DNA of 64,000 bases from Streptomyces agglomeratus (lineage in GTDB: Bacteria > Actinomycetota > Actinomycetes > Streptomycetales > Streptomycetaceae). The notes beneath the pieces were generated by a model that searched no databases, was not told where the DNA came from, and saw only the letters and a list, made by a program, of their open reading frames with translations. A program made the translations under genes and the position numbers. The stretch lies in assembly GCF_001746415.1 (NCBI RefSeq), contig NZ_MEHJ01000001.1, positions 5,090,501-5,154,500 of the forward strand. The letters run 5' to 3'. The stretch's first letter is position 1. Each line of letters opens with the position of its first letter. Below, one piece after another: positions 8,334 to 18,400 of the stretch.

Positions 8334-9884
8334 TCACAGCCAGCGCAGCGCGAACCACAGGTCCATCCGCACGTCCGCGTCGTCCAGGTCGGCGTCCAGG
8401 AGGGCCGCGCAGCGGGCGACGCGCTGGCGGACCGTGTTGCGGTGCACGTCGAGTGCGACGGCCGTACGGTCCCAGCTCCCGTGCAGCGAGAGCCAGGTGC
8501 GCAAGGTCGTGACGAGCGCGGGCGACGCGGCGATCGGGGCGAGTTGTGTGCGGGCGTGCGCGCGGGCCTCGTCCGGCGTGACCAGCGAGGCGAACCCCGA
8601 GCCCGCCTCACCCCGGTCGCGGACGAGCGCGCTGCGGGTCGCCTCGGCGCGGCGTACGGCCCGCTCGGCGCGGAGGCCGGCGGCGGGCAGCTCCGACGGG
8701 GACACGGGGGAGCTGACGCCGAGGGTCCAGCCGGGCTGCGGTTCGATCTCCCGGGCCCCGCCGGGAAACAGCACCCGTACGCCCCCCTCGTCCGTCGCGT
8801 CCACCAGCGCGCTGCCGAGTGCCGCGCCGAGCGCCGCCGCGGCCAGTGGATCGCGCGCGGCGGCAGCGGCCGCCGGCCGCGCGTGCACCACGGTCCACTC
8901 GCCCGCGCCCAGCAGCGGCGCCACCTCGCCCGCGTCCGCCCCGAGCAGCAGCCGTACCAGCGCGGCGGCGCGGTCGGACTCGGCGGCGCCCTGGTGCTGC
9001 GTGGTGAGCAGCGACAGCAGGACGACGGCGACCCCCGCGATGGTGTGGTCCCCGGCCTCGCGCCGGTCCGAGGCCACCGCGAGCACGAGCCGCCGGCCGC
9101 CCGCGAGGGCGTAGGCGGCGAGATGACTGCCACCGGCCGTGTCGGTGGCGGAGGCGGGCGCGGTCCTGGCGTTGGGCGGGGGTGAGCCGGCGGGGCCTGC
9201 GCCCTCGGGCGCGGCCGGCTCCGGCGGCGGACTGACCACGCGCGCGAGCCGTGCCAGGGCCGTGTGCGTCCGGGGTGACGGCGACCGCCCCGCCGTGGCC
9301 AGCGGCGCGTCGTCCGCCGACAGCAGCACCGCGTACGCCCCGTCGTCCAGCCGCGCCGTGAGCTGGCGCAGCACCGCCGGGACGGGGTCGGGGCGGGCCG
9401 CCGCCGTGGCCAGCCCTTGCTGGGCCTGCGCGACGCGGCGCAGCTCGCGGTGGCGGGCCTCGGCCATCAGCCGCCAGACCGCGCGGGCGATCGCCGTGAA
9501 CGTCGTCGGCGGCGGCACCTCCACCAGCGGCAGCCCGTGCCGCTCGCAGGCGTCCACCAGGGCCGGCGGCACCGTGTCGTACACCGGCGCCACACCGAAG
9601 CCGAGCGCCGCCGCGCCCGCCTCCACGACCCGGGAGACGTAATGGCCGGGGTCGGTGAGCTGGACGCCCGCCGTCAGCAGAAGCTCACCGCCGAGGAGGT
9701 ACGGGTACGGGTCGCCCATCTCCGAGGTGTGCACCCAGTGCAGATCCGTGTCCTCGGGCCCCGCGATCAGCCGCAGTCCGAGCTCCTCCCGCGCCAGCAG
9801 CGCGGCCAGCGGAATCGGCGGGGTGGGAGGGGCCGGAGGTGCGGAAGAGGAGGCCAGGGCGTCCGGCATGGATGGTCCATCCAT
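8334..9884 (-). CDS. PucR family transcriptional regulator
   Basis: DNA-binding regulator of about 516 residues. The N-terminal PucR domain is visible in PLAALLAREELGLRLIAGPE and SEMGDPYPYLLGGELLLTAG, and the C-terminal helix-turn-helix in LHGSWDRTAVALDVHRNTVRQRVARC, typical of PucR/CdaR activators of nitrogen-compound use. A long Pro/Ala-rich linker, rich in TAPASATDTAGG-type sequence, separates them. ATG 9884 (MDGPSMPDA) and ATG 9869 are both possible; a perfect 17-base palindrome spans both. It diverges from the symporter-ureohydrolase-ThDP enzyme operon, so it most likely controls that operon. Confidence 0.88.
   Translation of the reverse strand: MDGPSMPDALASSSAPPAPPTPPIPLAALLAREELGLRLIAGPEDTDLHWVHTSEMGDPYPYLLGGELLLTAGVQLTDPGHYVSRVVEAGAAALGFGVAPVYDTVPPALVDACERHGLPLVEVPPPTTFTAIARAVWRLMAEARHRELRRVAQAQQGLATAAARPDPVPAVLRQLTARLDDGAYAVLLSADDAPLATAGRSPSPRTHTALARLARVVSPPPEPAAPEGAGPAGSPPPNARTAPASATDTAGGSHLAAYALAGGRRLVLAVASDRREAGDHTIAGVAVVLLSLLTTQHQGAAESDRAAALVRLLLGADAGEVAPLLGAGEWTVVHARPAAAAAARDPLAAAALGAALGSALVDATDEGGVRVLFPGGAREIEPQPGWTLGVSSPVSPSELPAAGLRAERAVRRAEATRSALVRDRGEAGSGFASLVTPDEARAHARTQLAPIAASPALVTTLRTWLSLHGSWDRTAVALDVHRNTVRQRVARCAALLDADLDDADVRMDLWFALRWL
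9868..9884. promoter_or_regulatory. Perfect 17-base palindrome at the PucR start codon
   Basis: ATGGATGGTCCATCCAT has eight-base arms around one central base and is perfectly symmetric. It covers both candidate start codons of the PucR gene. It may be an autoregulatory operator; because it is partly coding, it could also be fortuitous. Confidence 0.4.
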
Positions 9885-10053
9885 CTGAGGTCGGGGGAGT
9901 GGAGGAAACGTACACTTCAGCGTCGCCTTCCGGCCACCTAATGTCGAGCGGACCGGCGGCCGCGGGTACGGGCGGATGTCCCCGCACAAGAGCCGCCGCT
10001 CCCCTGTATCCCCTGCACGACACGCCACTGAGGTGCTCGAAGGAGGATGGCCC

Positions 10054-11529
10054 ATGGCCGTCGACTACGCGGTGATCGTCATATACCTGGCCGGAATGCT
10101 CGCCATGGGCTGGTGGGGCATGCGCCGCGCCAAGTCCAAGAGCGAATTCCTGGTGGCCGGCCGCCGCCTCGGGCCCGGCATGTACTCCGGCACGATGGCG
10201 GCCATCGTCCTCGGCGGCGCCTCCACCATCGGCGGCGTCGGGCTCGGCTACCAGTACGGCCTCTCCGGTGCCTGGATGGTCTTCACCATCGGCCTCGGGC
10301 TCCTCGCGCTCAGCATCTTCTTCTCCGCGCGCATCGCCCGCCTGAAGGTCTACACCGTCAGCGAGATGCTCGACCTCCGCTACGGCGGCGGCCGGGCCGG
10401 CATCATCTCCGGCGTCGTCATGTGGGCCTACACGCTCATGCTCGCCGTCACGTCGACCATCGCGTACGCCACGATCTTCGACGTCATCTTCGACATGGAC
10501 CGCGCACTGTCGATCATCCTCGGCGGCACCATCGTCGTCGCGTACTCGACGCTCGGCGGCATGTGGTCGATCACGCTGACGGACATGGTGCAGTTCGTCG
10601 TCAAGACGATCGGTGTGCTGCTCCTGCTGCTGCCGATCGCGGTCGTCAAGGCCGGCGGCTTCAGCGAGATGAAGGCGCAGCTGCCCACCGAGTACTTCGA
10701 CCCACTCGGCATCGGCGGCGAGACGATCTTCACGTACGTACTGATCTATACGTTCGGCATGCTCATCGGCCAGGACATCTGGCAGCGCGTCTTCACCGCC
10801 CGCAGCGACAAGGTCGCCCGCTACGGCGGCACGGCAGCCGGTACGTACTGCCTGGTCTACGCGCTCGCCGGCGCCGTCATCGGCACCGCGGCCAAGGTGC
10901 TCTACCCGGACCTCGCCCACGCGGACGACGCCTTCGCCACGATCGTCCGGGACGAGCTGCCCATGGGCGTACGCGGCCTGGTCCTCGCGGCGGCGCTGGC
11001 GGCCGTGATGTCGACCTCGTCGGGCGCGCTGATCGCCTGCGCCACCGTCGCCAACAACGACATCTGGTCGCGGCTGCGCGGCGCGGTCTCCCGCGAGAAG
11101 GACGGCGAAACCCACGACGAGGTGCGCGGCAACCGCCTCTTCATCCTGATCATGGGCATCGCGGTCGTCTGCATCGCCATCGCCCTCAACAACGTCGTCG
11201 AGGCCCTCACCGTCGCCTACAACCTCCTCGTCGGCGGCCTGCTGGTGCCGATTCTCGGCGGTCTGCTCTGGAAGCGCGGCACGGTGCACGGCGCCCTGGC
11301 GTCCGTGACCGTCGGCGGTCTCGCGGTCGTCGGCCTCATGGCGTGGTACGGCATCCTGGCCAACGAGCCCGTCTACTACGGCCTGTTGCTGTCCCTCGCG
11401 GCGTACGTCGTCGTCAGCCTCGCCACCCGCCCGACCGACGCGGCCGTCCTCGCCGCCTGGCGCGAGCGGCTGGCCGGGCGGGGAGCCGAAGCGGAACCCG
11501 AGCCCGAGTCCGTGCCCACGCCGGGCTAA
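10054..11529 (+). CDS. Sodium:solute symporter (SSS family)
   Basis: Cytoplasmic-membrane Na+-coupled uptake system of 491 residues. About thirteen hydrophobic helices are visible, starting [20 protein letters not shown]; conserved SSS segments include [31 protein letters not shown] and [24 protein letters not shown], the last carrying the Na2-site-like serines. ATG 10054 has GGAGG at -10. It is first in a rightward operon with the ureohydrolase and the ThDP enzyme, so the substrate is probably a guanidino or amino compound (inference). Confidence 0.9.
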   Translation: MAVDYAVIVIYLAGMLAMGWWGMRRAKSKSEFLVAGRRLGPGMYSGTMAAIVLGGASTIGGVGLGYQYGLSGAWMVFTIGLGLLALSIFFSARIARLKVYTVSEMLDLRYGGGRAGIISGVVMWAYTLMLAVTSTIAYATIFDVIFDMDRALSIILGGTIVVAYSTLGGMWSITLTDMVQFVVKTIGVLLLLLPIAVVKAGGFSEMKAQLPTEYFDPLGIGGETIFTYVLIYTFGMLIGQDIWQRVFTARSDKVARYGGTAAGTYCLVYALAGAVIGTAAKVLYPDLAHADDAFATIVRDELPMGVRGLVLAAALAAVMSTSSGALIACATVANNDIWSRLRGAVSREKDGETHDEVRGNRLFILIMGIAVVCIAIALNNVVEALTVAYNLLVGGLLVPILGGLLWKRGTVHGALASVTVGGLAVVGLMAWYGILANEPVYYGLLLSLAAYVVVSLATRPTDAAVLAAWRERLAGRGAEAEPEPESVPTPG

Positions 11530-11570
11530 AGTCAGATAACGCAACAAAGCGTAGGAAAGAAGGCAATTCA

Positions 11571-12548
11571 ATGAGCAGCAGCAGCGAGCAGCAGTTCCGC
11601 GGTCCCGTCGACTCCTCCCGCATCCCGCGGTACGCGGGCCCGGCGACGTTCGCGCGGCTGCCCCGCCTCGACGAGGTCGGCACGGCCGACGTCGCCGTCG
11701 TCGGCGTGCCCTTCGACTCCGGGGTCTCCTACCGCCCCGGCGCCCGCTTCGGCGGCAACGCCATCCGCGAGGCGTCGCGCCTCCTGCGCCCGTACAACCC
11801 GGCGCAGGACGCGTCGCCGTTCGCGCTCGCGCAGGTCGCGGACGCCGGTGACATCGCCGCCAACCCGTTCAACATCAACGAGGCCGTCGAGACGATCGAG
11901 GCCGCCGCCGACGACCTCCTCGGCACCGGCGCCCGCATGATGACGCTCGGCGGCGACCACACCATCGCGCTGCCGCTGCTGCGCTCGGTCGCGAAGAAGC
12001 ACGGCCCGGTCGCGCTGCTCCACTTCGACGCGCACCTGGACACCTGGGACACGTACTTCGGCGCGGAGTACACCCACGGCACGCCGTTCCGCCGGGCTGT
12101 CGAGGAGGGCATCCTCGACACCGAGGCGCTCTCCCACGTCGGTATCCGCGGCCCCCTCTACGGCAAGCAGGACCTGACCGACGACGAGAAGATGGGCTTC
12201 GGCATCGTCACCTCCTCCGACGTCTACCGGCGCGGCGCCGACGAGGTCGCCGACCAGCTCCGCCAGCGCATCGGCGACCGCCCGCTCTACATCTCCATCG
12301 ACATCGACTGCCTCGACCCGGCCCACGCGCCCGGCACCGGCACCCCCGAGGCGGGCGGCATGACCTCCCGCGAGCTGCTGGAGATCCTGCGCGGCCTGTC
12401 CTCCTGCAACCTGGTGTCGGCCGACGTCGTCGAGGTCGCCCCGGCGTACGACCACGCGGAGATCACCTCCGTGGCCGCCTCCCACACGGCGTACGAGCTG
12501 ACCACGATCATGTCCCGGCAGATCGCGGCCTCCAGGACCGACAAGTGA
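11571..12548 (+). CDS. speB: Ureohydrolase: agmatinase or guanidinobutyrase
   Basis: Manganese enzyme that releases urea from a guanidino compound; 325 residues. The arginase-fold metal ligands are all present: LGGDHT (about residue 125), [10 protein letters not shown] (about 150) and [19 protein letters not shown] (about 245). The family is annotated SpeB, agmatinase, in Streptomyces, but agmatinase, guanidinobutyrase and guanidinopropionase cannot be told apart by these motifs. Lying between a symporter and a 2-oxoacid decarboxylase-like enzyme, guanidinobutyrase in arginine breakdown is a strong alternative. Its TGA overlaps the GTG start of the next gene. Confidence 0.9.
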   Translation: MSSSSEQQFRGPVDSSRIPRYAGPATFARLPRLDEVGTADVAVVGVPFDSGVSYRPGARFGGNAIREASRLLRPYNPAQDASPFALAQVADAGDIAANPFNINEAVETIEAAADDLLGTGARMMTLGGDHTIALPLLRSVAKKHGPVALLHFDAHLDTWDTYFGAEYTHGTPFRRAVEEGILDTEALSHVGIRGPLYGKQDLTDDEKMGFGIVTSSDVYRRGADEVADQLRQRIGDRPLYISIDIDCLDPAHAPGTGTPEAGGMTSRELLEILRGLSSCNLVSADVVEVAPAYDHAEITSVAASHTAYELTTIMSRQIAASRTDK

Positions 12549-14227
12549 CGCACGACCACGACCTGGTCCTGCGTCCCACCGAGGCGCAGACCGCCGCGGC
12601 GCTCAACCCGCCCCCCGGCCGCAACGGCGGTGACCTCGTCGTCGAGACCCTCCAGGGCCTCGGCGCGACCACCGTCTTCGGCCTTCCGGGACAGCACGCG
12701 CTGGGGATGTTCGACGCGCTGCGCCGCTCCTCGCTCTCGTACGTCGGGCTGCGCGTCGAGAACAACGCGGGCTTCGCCGCCGACGCGTACGGCCGGATCA
12801 CCGGGGAGGCGGCCCCGCTGCTGCTCTCCACCGGCCCCGGAGCCCTGACGTCGCTCGCCGCGCTCCAGGAGGCGGCGGCGGCCTCCGCCCCCGTCCTCGC
12901 GATCAGCAGCCAGGTCCCGTCCCCGGGCATCGGCGGCGGCCGGCACGGCTACCTGCACGAACTGCGGGACCAGAAGGCGTCGTTCCGCGACATCGTGAAG
13001 TCGGTCCACACCGTCCGTACGGCGTCGCAGATCCCCTCCGCGATCGCCGAGGCGTGGGAATCGGCCCTCACGGCCCCGCACGGCCCGGTGTGGATCGAGA
13101 TCCCCCAGGACGTACTCCTGGCGCAGACGTCCCTGCCCGTCGTCACGGCGATGGACGCCACCCCGCACGAACTGGCCCCGCGCCCCGAACTGACGGCGGT
13201 CGCCGCCCACCTGCTGTCGACGGCGTCCCGTCCGGCGATCATCGCGGGTGGCGGTGTCGTACGCTCCGACGCCTCCGGCAAGCTGCTCGCGCTCGCGGAG
13301 AAGCTGGACGCGCCGGTCGTCACGACCTTCGGCGGCAAGGGAGCGTTCCCGTGGGAGCACCCCCTCTCCCTCCAGTCGTGGCTGGAGGACCGCCACACGA
13401 CGGACTTCCTGGAGGACGCGGACGTCCTGCTCGTCGTCGGCTCGGGACTGGGCGAGCTCTCCTCCAACTACTACACGTTCAAGCCGCGCGGCCGGGTCGT
13501 GCAGATCGAGGCCGACCTCGGCAAGCTGGAGTCCAACCACCCGGCGCTCGGCATCCACGCGGACGCCCGCCTCGCCCTCTCGGCGTTGCTGGAGACGGCG
13601 GAGGACCGCGAGGACGCACAGGCGCGCGAGCGCGTGAGCGACGTGCTGGCGAAGGTACGGGCCCGCATCGCGTCCCAGGACCTGCCGCTGGAGCAGCGGC
13701 TGCTCGCATCGATCCGCGAGGCGCTCCCGGCCGCGTCCCCGAGCTTCTGGGACATGACGATTCTGGCGTACTGGGCCTGGTCGGCCTTCGACCCCCGCCG
13801 CCCCAACACCATGCACTCGGCGCAGGGGGCGGGCGGGCTCGGCTACGGTTTCCCGGCGGCGATCGGCGCGGCGGTGGCGGACCGCACCCGTCCGGTACTC
13901 GCGGTATCGGGCGACGGCGGCGCGATGTACTCGATCGCCGAGCTGGCCACGGCCCGCCAGCACAATCTGCCGGTGACCTGGCTGATCGTGGACGACGGCG
14001 GTTACGGCATCCTCCGCGAGTACATGACCGACGCCTTCGACGAGGCCACCGGCACGGAGCTCGCCCGCCCGGACTTCGTGGCCCTGGCGGAGTCCTTCGG
14101 CGTACCGGCCCGCCGGACGACATCGGAGACCCTGACCGAGGACCTGGCCGAGTCCCTCGCGCAGCCCGGCCCCTCGGTGCTCGTACTCCCGGCGCTGTTG
14201 CGGATGTTCGCACCGACGCACCTCTGA
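12545..14227 (+). CDS. ThDP-dependent enzyme, probable 5-guanidino-2-oxopentanoate (2-ketoarginine) decarboxylase
   Basis: Acetolactate-synthase-like protein of 560 residues with the three expected domains. The ThDP-activating Glu is in [17 protein letters not shown] (about residue 73), and the ThDP/Mg motif runs from GDGGAMYS (about 456) to [13 protein letters not shown]. The segment [14 protein letters not shown] resembles the RGRLHEL stretch I recall in Pseudomonas AruI, which decarboxylates 2-ketoarginine. Next to a ureohydrolase this fits the arginine transaminase route: 2-ketoarginine to 4-guanidinobutyraldehyde, oxidation, then guanidinobutyrase giving GABA and urea. The transaminase and aldehyde dehydrogenase are not in this operon. 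GTG 12545 overlaps the preceding stop by four bases. Confidence 0.75.
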   Translation: MTHDHDLVLRPTEAQTAAALNPPPGRNGGDLVVETLQGLGATTVFGLPGQHALGMFDALRRSSLSYVGLRVENNAGFAADAYGRITGEAAPLLLSTGPGALTSLAALQEAAAASAPVLAISSQVPSPGIGGGRHGYLHELRDQKASFRDIVKSVHTVRTASQIPSAIAEAWESALTAPHGPVWIEIPQDVLLAQTSLPVVTAMDATPHELAPRPELTAVAAHLLSTASRPAIIAGGGVVRSDASGKLLALAEKLDAPVVTTFGGKGAFPWEHPLSLQSWLEDRHTTDFLEDADVLLVVGSGLGELSSNYYTFKPRGRVVQIEADLGKLESNHPALGIHADARLALSALLETAEDREDAQARERVSDVLAKVRARIASQDLPLEQRLLASIREALPAASPSFWDMTILAYWAWSAFDPRRPNTMHSAQGAGGLGYGFPAAIGAAVADRTRPVLAVSGDGGAMYSIAELATARQHNLPVTWLIVDDGGYGILREYMTDAFDEATGTELARPDFVALAESFGVPARRTTSETLTEDLAESLAQPGPSVLVLPALLRMFAPTHL

Positions 14228-14439
14228 ACAGCACCCCGCACCGCACCGCATGAAGCACCGCACCCCGCACCGCACCCGGCCCGGCTGAGCCCGGCGTCGG
14301 GTGGGTTGCGGGCGGGCATTGTTCGTCAGAGGGGGGCGGAAGGTCGCGTCCCAGTTCCTCGGCGCCCGCGCCGCCGTACAACCTTTCCGCCCCTCGTGGG
14401 TCATCTGAACCAGAAACACAAGGGGGAGGGACCCACACC

Positions 14440-15354
14440 ATGACGCACAGCCGAATAACGCGCGCCGCGATGGCCGCAGCCCTGACCGGGGCCGTCCTCG
14501 TGCCCGTGGCCGTGGCCGCGCCGGCCGCCGCCGTCACACCGACCGTGACCTGCACCTCGGCCAAGGCGGGGCTCGCGGCGAAGCTGACCAAGGACATCAC
14601 CGCGGCGCTGAGAGGGCGGAAGTCCACGACGGCGGTCTCGATGTACGACCGCACCACCAAGACCACCTGCACCCTGCGCGCCGCGCAGAAGTACGACTCC
14701 GCGAGCGTGGTCAAGGTGACCGTCCTCGCCACGCTGCTGTGGGACGCCAAGAAGACGAACCGCTACCTGACGGCACGCGAGAACACGCTCGCCAGTGCCA
14801 TGATCACCAAGTCGGACAACAACGCGACCAGCACGCTCTGGCGCCAGCTCGGCATGACCAAGATCAAGGGCTTCCTGGCGGCCGCCAGAATGACCGACAC
14901 CGTGCCCGGCACCGGCGGCTACTGGGGCCTGACGCAGATCACCGCGCGCGACGAGCAGAAGCTGCTCTCGCTGCTCACCGCGAAGAACACCGTCCTGAGC
15001 GACAACTCGCGGGCGTACATCCTCAACCTCATGGCCAAGGTCATCTCCTCCCAGCGCTGGGGGACCCCGGCCGGAGCCCCCTCCACCGCCAAGATCCAGG
15101 TGAAGAACGGCTGGCTGCCCCGCTCCACCCACGGCTGGCGGGTCCACTCGATCGGCGCGTTCACGGGCGGCCGCCACAACTACGGGATCACCGTGCTCAG
15201 CCACGACAACCCGACCATGAACGACGGCGTGAACACCATCCAGGCCGTGTCCCGCGCGATCCACAAGGCCCTCAACCCGACGGCCGCCCCCTCGACCCTG
15301 TACGCCCCCACCGAGTCGCCGAGCGAGGCGATCCCGGCGGTGCCCAAGCCCTGA
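14440..15354 (+). CDS. Secreted class A beta-lactamase-like serine hydrolase
   Basis: Exported protein of 304 residues with a signal peptide (ITRAAMAAALTGAVLVPVAVAAPAAA). The serine beta-lactamase/DD-peptidase fold is indicated by SVVK (nucleophile SxxK, about residue 89) and SDN (KSDNNATS, about 126). The third motif reads KNG instead of KTG, and the usual Glu166 loop is not evident, so real beta-lactamase activity is doubtful. Related Streptomyces proteins are labelled 'serine hydrolase'. GGGGGAGGGA precedes the ATG. A strong hairpin terminator follows. Confidence 0.85.
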   Translation: MTHSRITRAAMAAALTGAVLVPVAVAAPAAAVTPTVTCTSAKAGLAAKLTKDITAALRGRKSTTAVSMYDRTTKTTCTLRAAQKYDSASVVKVTVLATLLWDAKKTNRYLTARENTLASAMITKSDNNATSTLWRQLGMTKIKGFLAAARMTDTVPGTGGYWGLTQITARDEQKLLSLLTAKNTVLSDNSRAYILNLMAKVISSQRWGTPAGAPSTAKIQVKNGWLPRSTHGWRVHSIGAFTGGRHNYGITVLSHDNPTMNDGVNTIQAVSRAIHKALNPTAAPSTLYAPTESPSEAIPAVPKP

Positions 15355-15365
15355 CGGGTGTTCGA

Positions 15366-15397
15366 ACGGGTCTTCGGTCCTAGGACCGGAGACCCGT
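15366..15397. terminator. Bidirectional hairpin terminator
   Basis: A 32-base self-complementary sequence (arms begin ACGGGTCT and end AGACCCGT, centre CCTAGG) has only one G-T pair as imperfection. It lies 12 bases after the stop of the serine hydrolase gene and is followed by ATTTGTT. Confidence 0.8.
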
Positions 15398-15474
15398 ATT
15401 TGTTGCGGAGGGATGAAATCCGCACCTTACCGCGTTGGTGACTTCCGGCAGATCAGGACGACCGGGAGGCAGCA

Positions 15475-18400
15475 GTGGCGGCAGATCAGGGGTGGGCACG
15501 GCGGCTGGCGGGCTATGCCTGGAGGTACCGGCGCAATGTCGTGCTCGCGCTCGGATCGTCGCTCGGCGGCATGGCCGTCATGGCGCTCGTCCCGCTGATC
15601 ACCAAGGTCGTCATCGACGACGTCATCGGCGCGCGGACGCGGTCCCTCGCCGTCTGGACCGGCCTGCTCATAGCCGCCGCCGTCGTCGTGTACGCCCTGA
15701 CCTACATCCGGCGCTACTACGGCGGCCGCCTGGCCCTCGACGTCCAGCACGACCTGCGCACCGACATGTACGGGACCATCACCCGGCTCGACGGACGCCG
15801 ACAGGACGAGCTGTCCACCGGCCAGGTCGTCGGCCGCGCCACCAGCGACCTCCAGCTCATCCAGGGCCTGCTGTTCATGCTCCCGATGACCATCGGGAAC
15901 ATCCTGCTCTTCCTCATCTCGCTCGTGATCATGGCGTGGCTCTCGCCGCTGCTCACCCTCGTCGCCCTCGCCGTGGCCCCCGCCCTGTGGTTCATCGCCA
16001 AGCGCAGCCGCACCCGGCTCTTCCCGGCCACCTGGTACGCCCAGGGCCAGGTAGCCGCCGTCGCGGGTGTCGTCGACGGGGCCGTGTCCGGCGTACGGGT
16101 CGTGAAGGGCTTCGGCCAGGAGGACCAGGAGACCGGCAAGCTGCGCGAGGTCAGCCGCCGGCTGTTCGCCGGGCGCATGCGGACCGTACGGCTCAATTCG
16201 CGCTACACCCCCGCCCTCCAGTCCGTGCCCGCCCTCGGCCAGGTCGCGATGCTCGCCCTCGGCGGCTGGCTCGCGACGCGCGGGGAGATCACCCTGGGTA
16301 CGTTCGTGGCCTTCTCCACCTACCTCGCCCAGCTCGTGGGGCCCGTCCGCATGCTCGCCATGGTGCTCACCGTCGGCCAGCAGGCACGGGCCGGCGTCGA
16401 GCGCGTCCTGGAGCTGATCGACACCGAGCCGTCCATCGAGGACGGGACCAAGGAGCTCCCCGCCGACGCTCCGGCCACCGTCGAGTTCGACGACGTGTCG
16501 TTCGGTTACGACGACGAGCGTCCGGTCCTCGACGGCTTCTCCCTGGAGATCCGGGCCGGCGAGACCGTCGCCGTCGTCGGCTCGTCCGGCAGCGGCAAGT
16601 CCACCGTCTCGATGCTCCTCCCGCGCTTCTACGACGTCTCCCGGGGCGCCGTCCTCGTCGGCGGGTACGACGTGCGCGAGCTGACGCTCGACTCGCTGCG
16701 GGCCGCCATCGGGCTCGTCCCGGAGGACAGCTTCCTGTTCTCCGACACCGTCCGCGCCAACATCGCGTACGGCCTGCCGGACGCGACCGACGAGCAGGTC
16801 AGGACCGCCGCCCGCGCCGCCCAGGCCGACGGCTTCATATCCGAGCTGCCGAACGGCTACGACACCACCGTCGGCGAGCACGGCCTCACCCTCTCCGGCG
16901 GCCAGCGCCAGCGCATCGCCCTCGCCCGCGCCATCCTCACCGACCCCCGCCTGCTCCTCCTCGACGACGCCACGTCCGCCGTGGACGCCCGCGTCGAGCA
17001 CGAGATCCACGAGGCGCTGAAGTCCGTCATGGCCGGGCGCACGACGCTGCTCATCGCCCACCGCCGCTCCACCCTCAACCTCGCCGACCGCATCGCCGTG
17101 CTCGACGGCGGCCGGCTCGCCGACATCGGTACGCACGAGGAACTCCAGGAGCGCTCCGCCCTCTACCGGCGGCTGCTCACCGACCCCGACGAGCTCGGCG
17201 GCGTATCGCCCGGCCACATCCTCACCAAGGCTCCCGAACCGGCCGACGACCGGACCGTGCAGGCGGAGCTCGACGCCGAGTTCGACGCCGAGCGCGGCAT
17301 CACGCCCGACCTGTGGGTACGGGACGAGACCTCGCCCGCCGACCGGGCCGCCGACCACGCGCCCGGCATGCCCGCGACCCCCGAGCTGCTCGCACAGGTC
17401 GAGGCGCTGCCGCCGGCGAACGACGTACCCGCCGTCGACGAGGCCCGCGCCGTCCGCCCCGAGGAGTCGTACGGCCTGCGCCGCCTGCTGCGCGGCTTCG
17501 GGCTTCCCCTGCTGGTCAGCCTCGTGCTCGTCGCCGTCGACGCCGGCATGGGCCTGCTCCTGCCGGTCCTGATCCGGCACGGCATCGACGAGGGCGTCAC
17601 CCAGCTCGCGCTCGGCGCGGTGTGGGCGGCGGCCGGGCTGGCGCTGCTGTCCGTCCTCGCGCAGTGGGTCGCGCAGACCGCCGAGATGCGGATGACCGGC
17701 CGGACCGGCGAGCGCGTGCTCTACGCGCTCCGGCTCAAGATCTTCGCCCAGCTCCAGCGCCTCGGCCTCGACTACTACGAGCGCGAGCTGACCGGCCGCA
17801 TCATGACCCGCATGACGACGGACGTCGACGCCCTGTCGACGTTCCTCCAGACCGGACTCGTCACCGCCTTCGTCTCCGTCGTCACCTTCTTCGGCATCAT
17901 GGTCGCCCTCCTCGTCATCGACGTGCAGCTCGCCCTGGTCGTCTTCGCCACGCTGCCGGTCCTGATCATCGGCACGTACTTCTTCCGCAAGTCGAGCGTC
18001 AAGGCGTACGAGCTCGCCCGCGACCGCGTCGGTGTCGTCAACGCCGACCTCCAGGAGTCGGTCTCCGGACTGCGCATCGTCCAGGCGTTCCGGCGCGAGC
18101 GCTCGGGCGCCGAGCGGTTCGCCGGGCGCAGCGACAGCTACCGGCAGGCGCGGGTACGCGGCCAGTGGCTGATATCGATCTACTTCCCGTTCGTCCAGCT
18201 GCTGTCCTCCGTCGCCGCCGCCGCGGTGCTGATCGTCGGCGCCGGGCGGGTAGAGGCGGGCACGCTCACCACCGGCGCGCTCGTCGCGTACCTCCTCTAC
18301 ATCGACCTGTTCTTCGCTCCCGTACAGCAGCTCTCGCAGGTCTTCGACGGATACCAGCAGGCCACCGTCTCCCTGCGGCGCATCCAGGAACTCCTCCGGG

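Noticed and set aside
14440..15354. Antibiotic-resistance beta-lactamase
   Set aside because: SVVK and SDN are present but the third motif is KNG and the Glu166 loop is not evident, so resistance is not supported.
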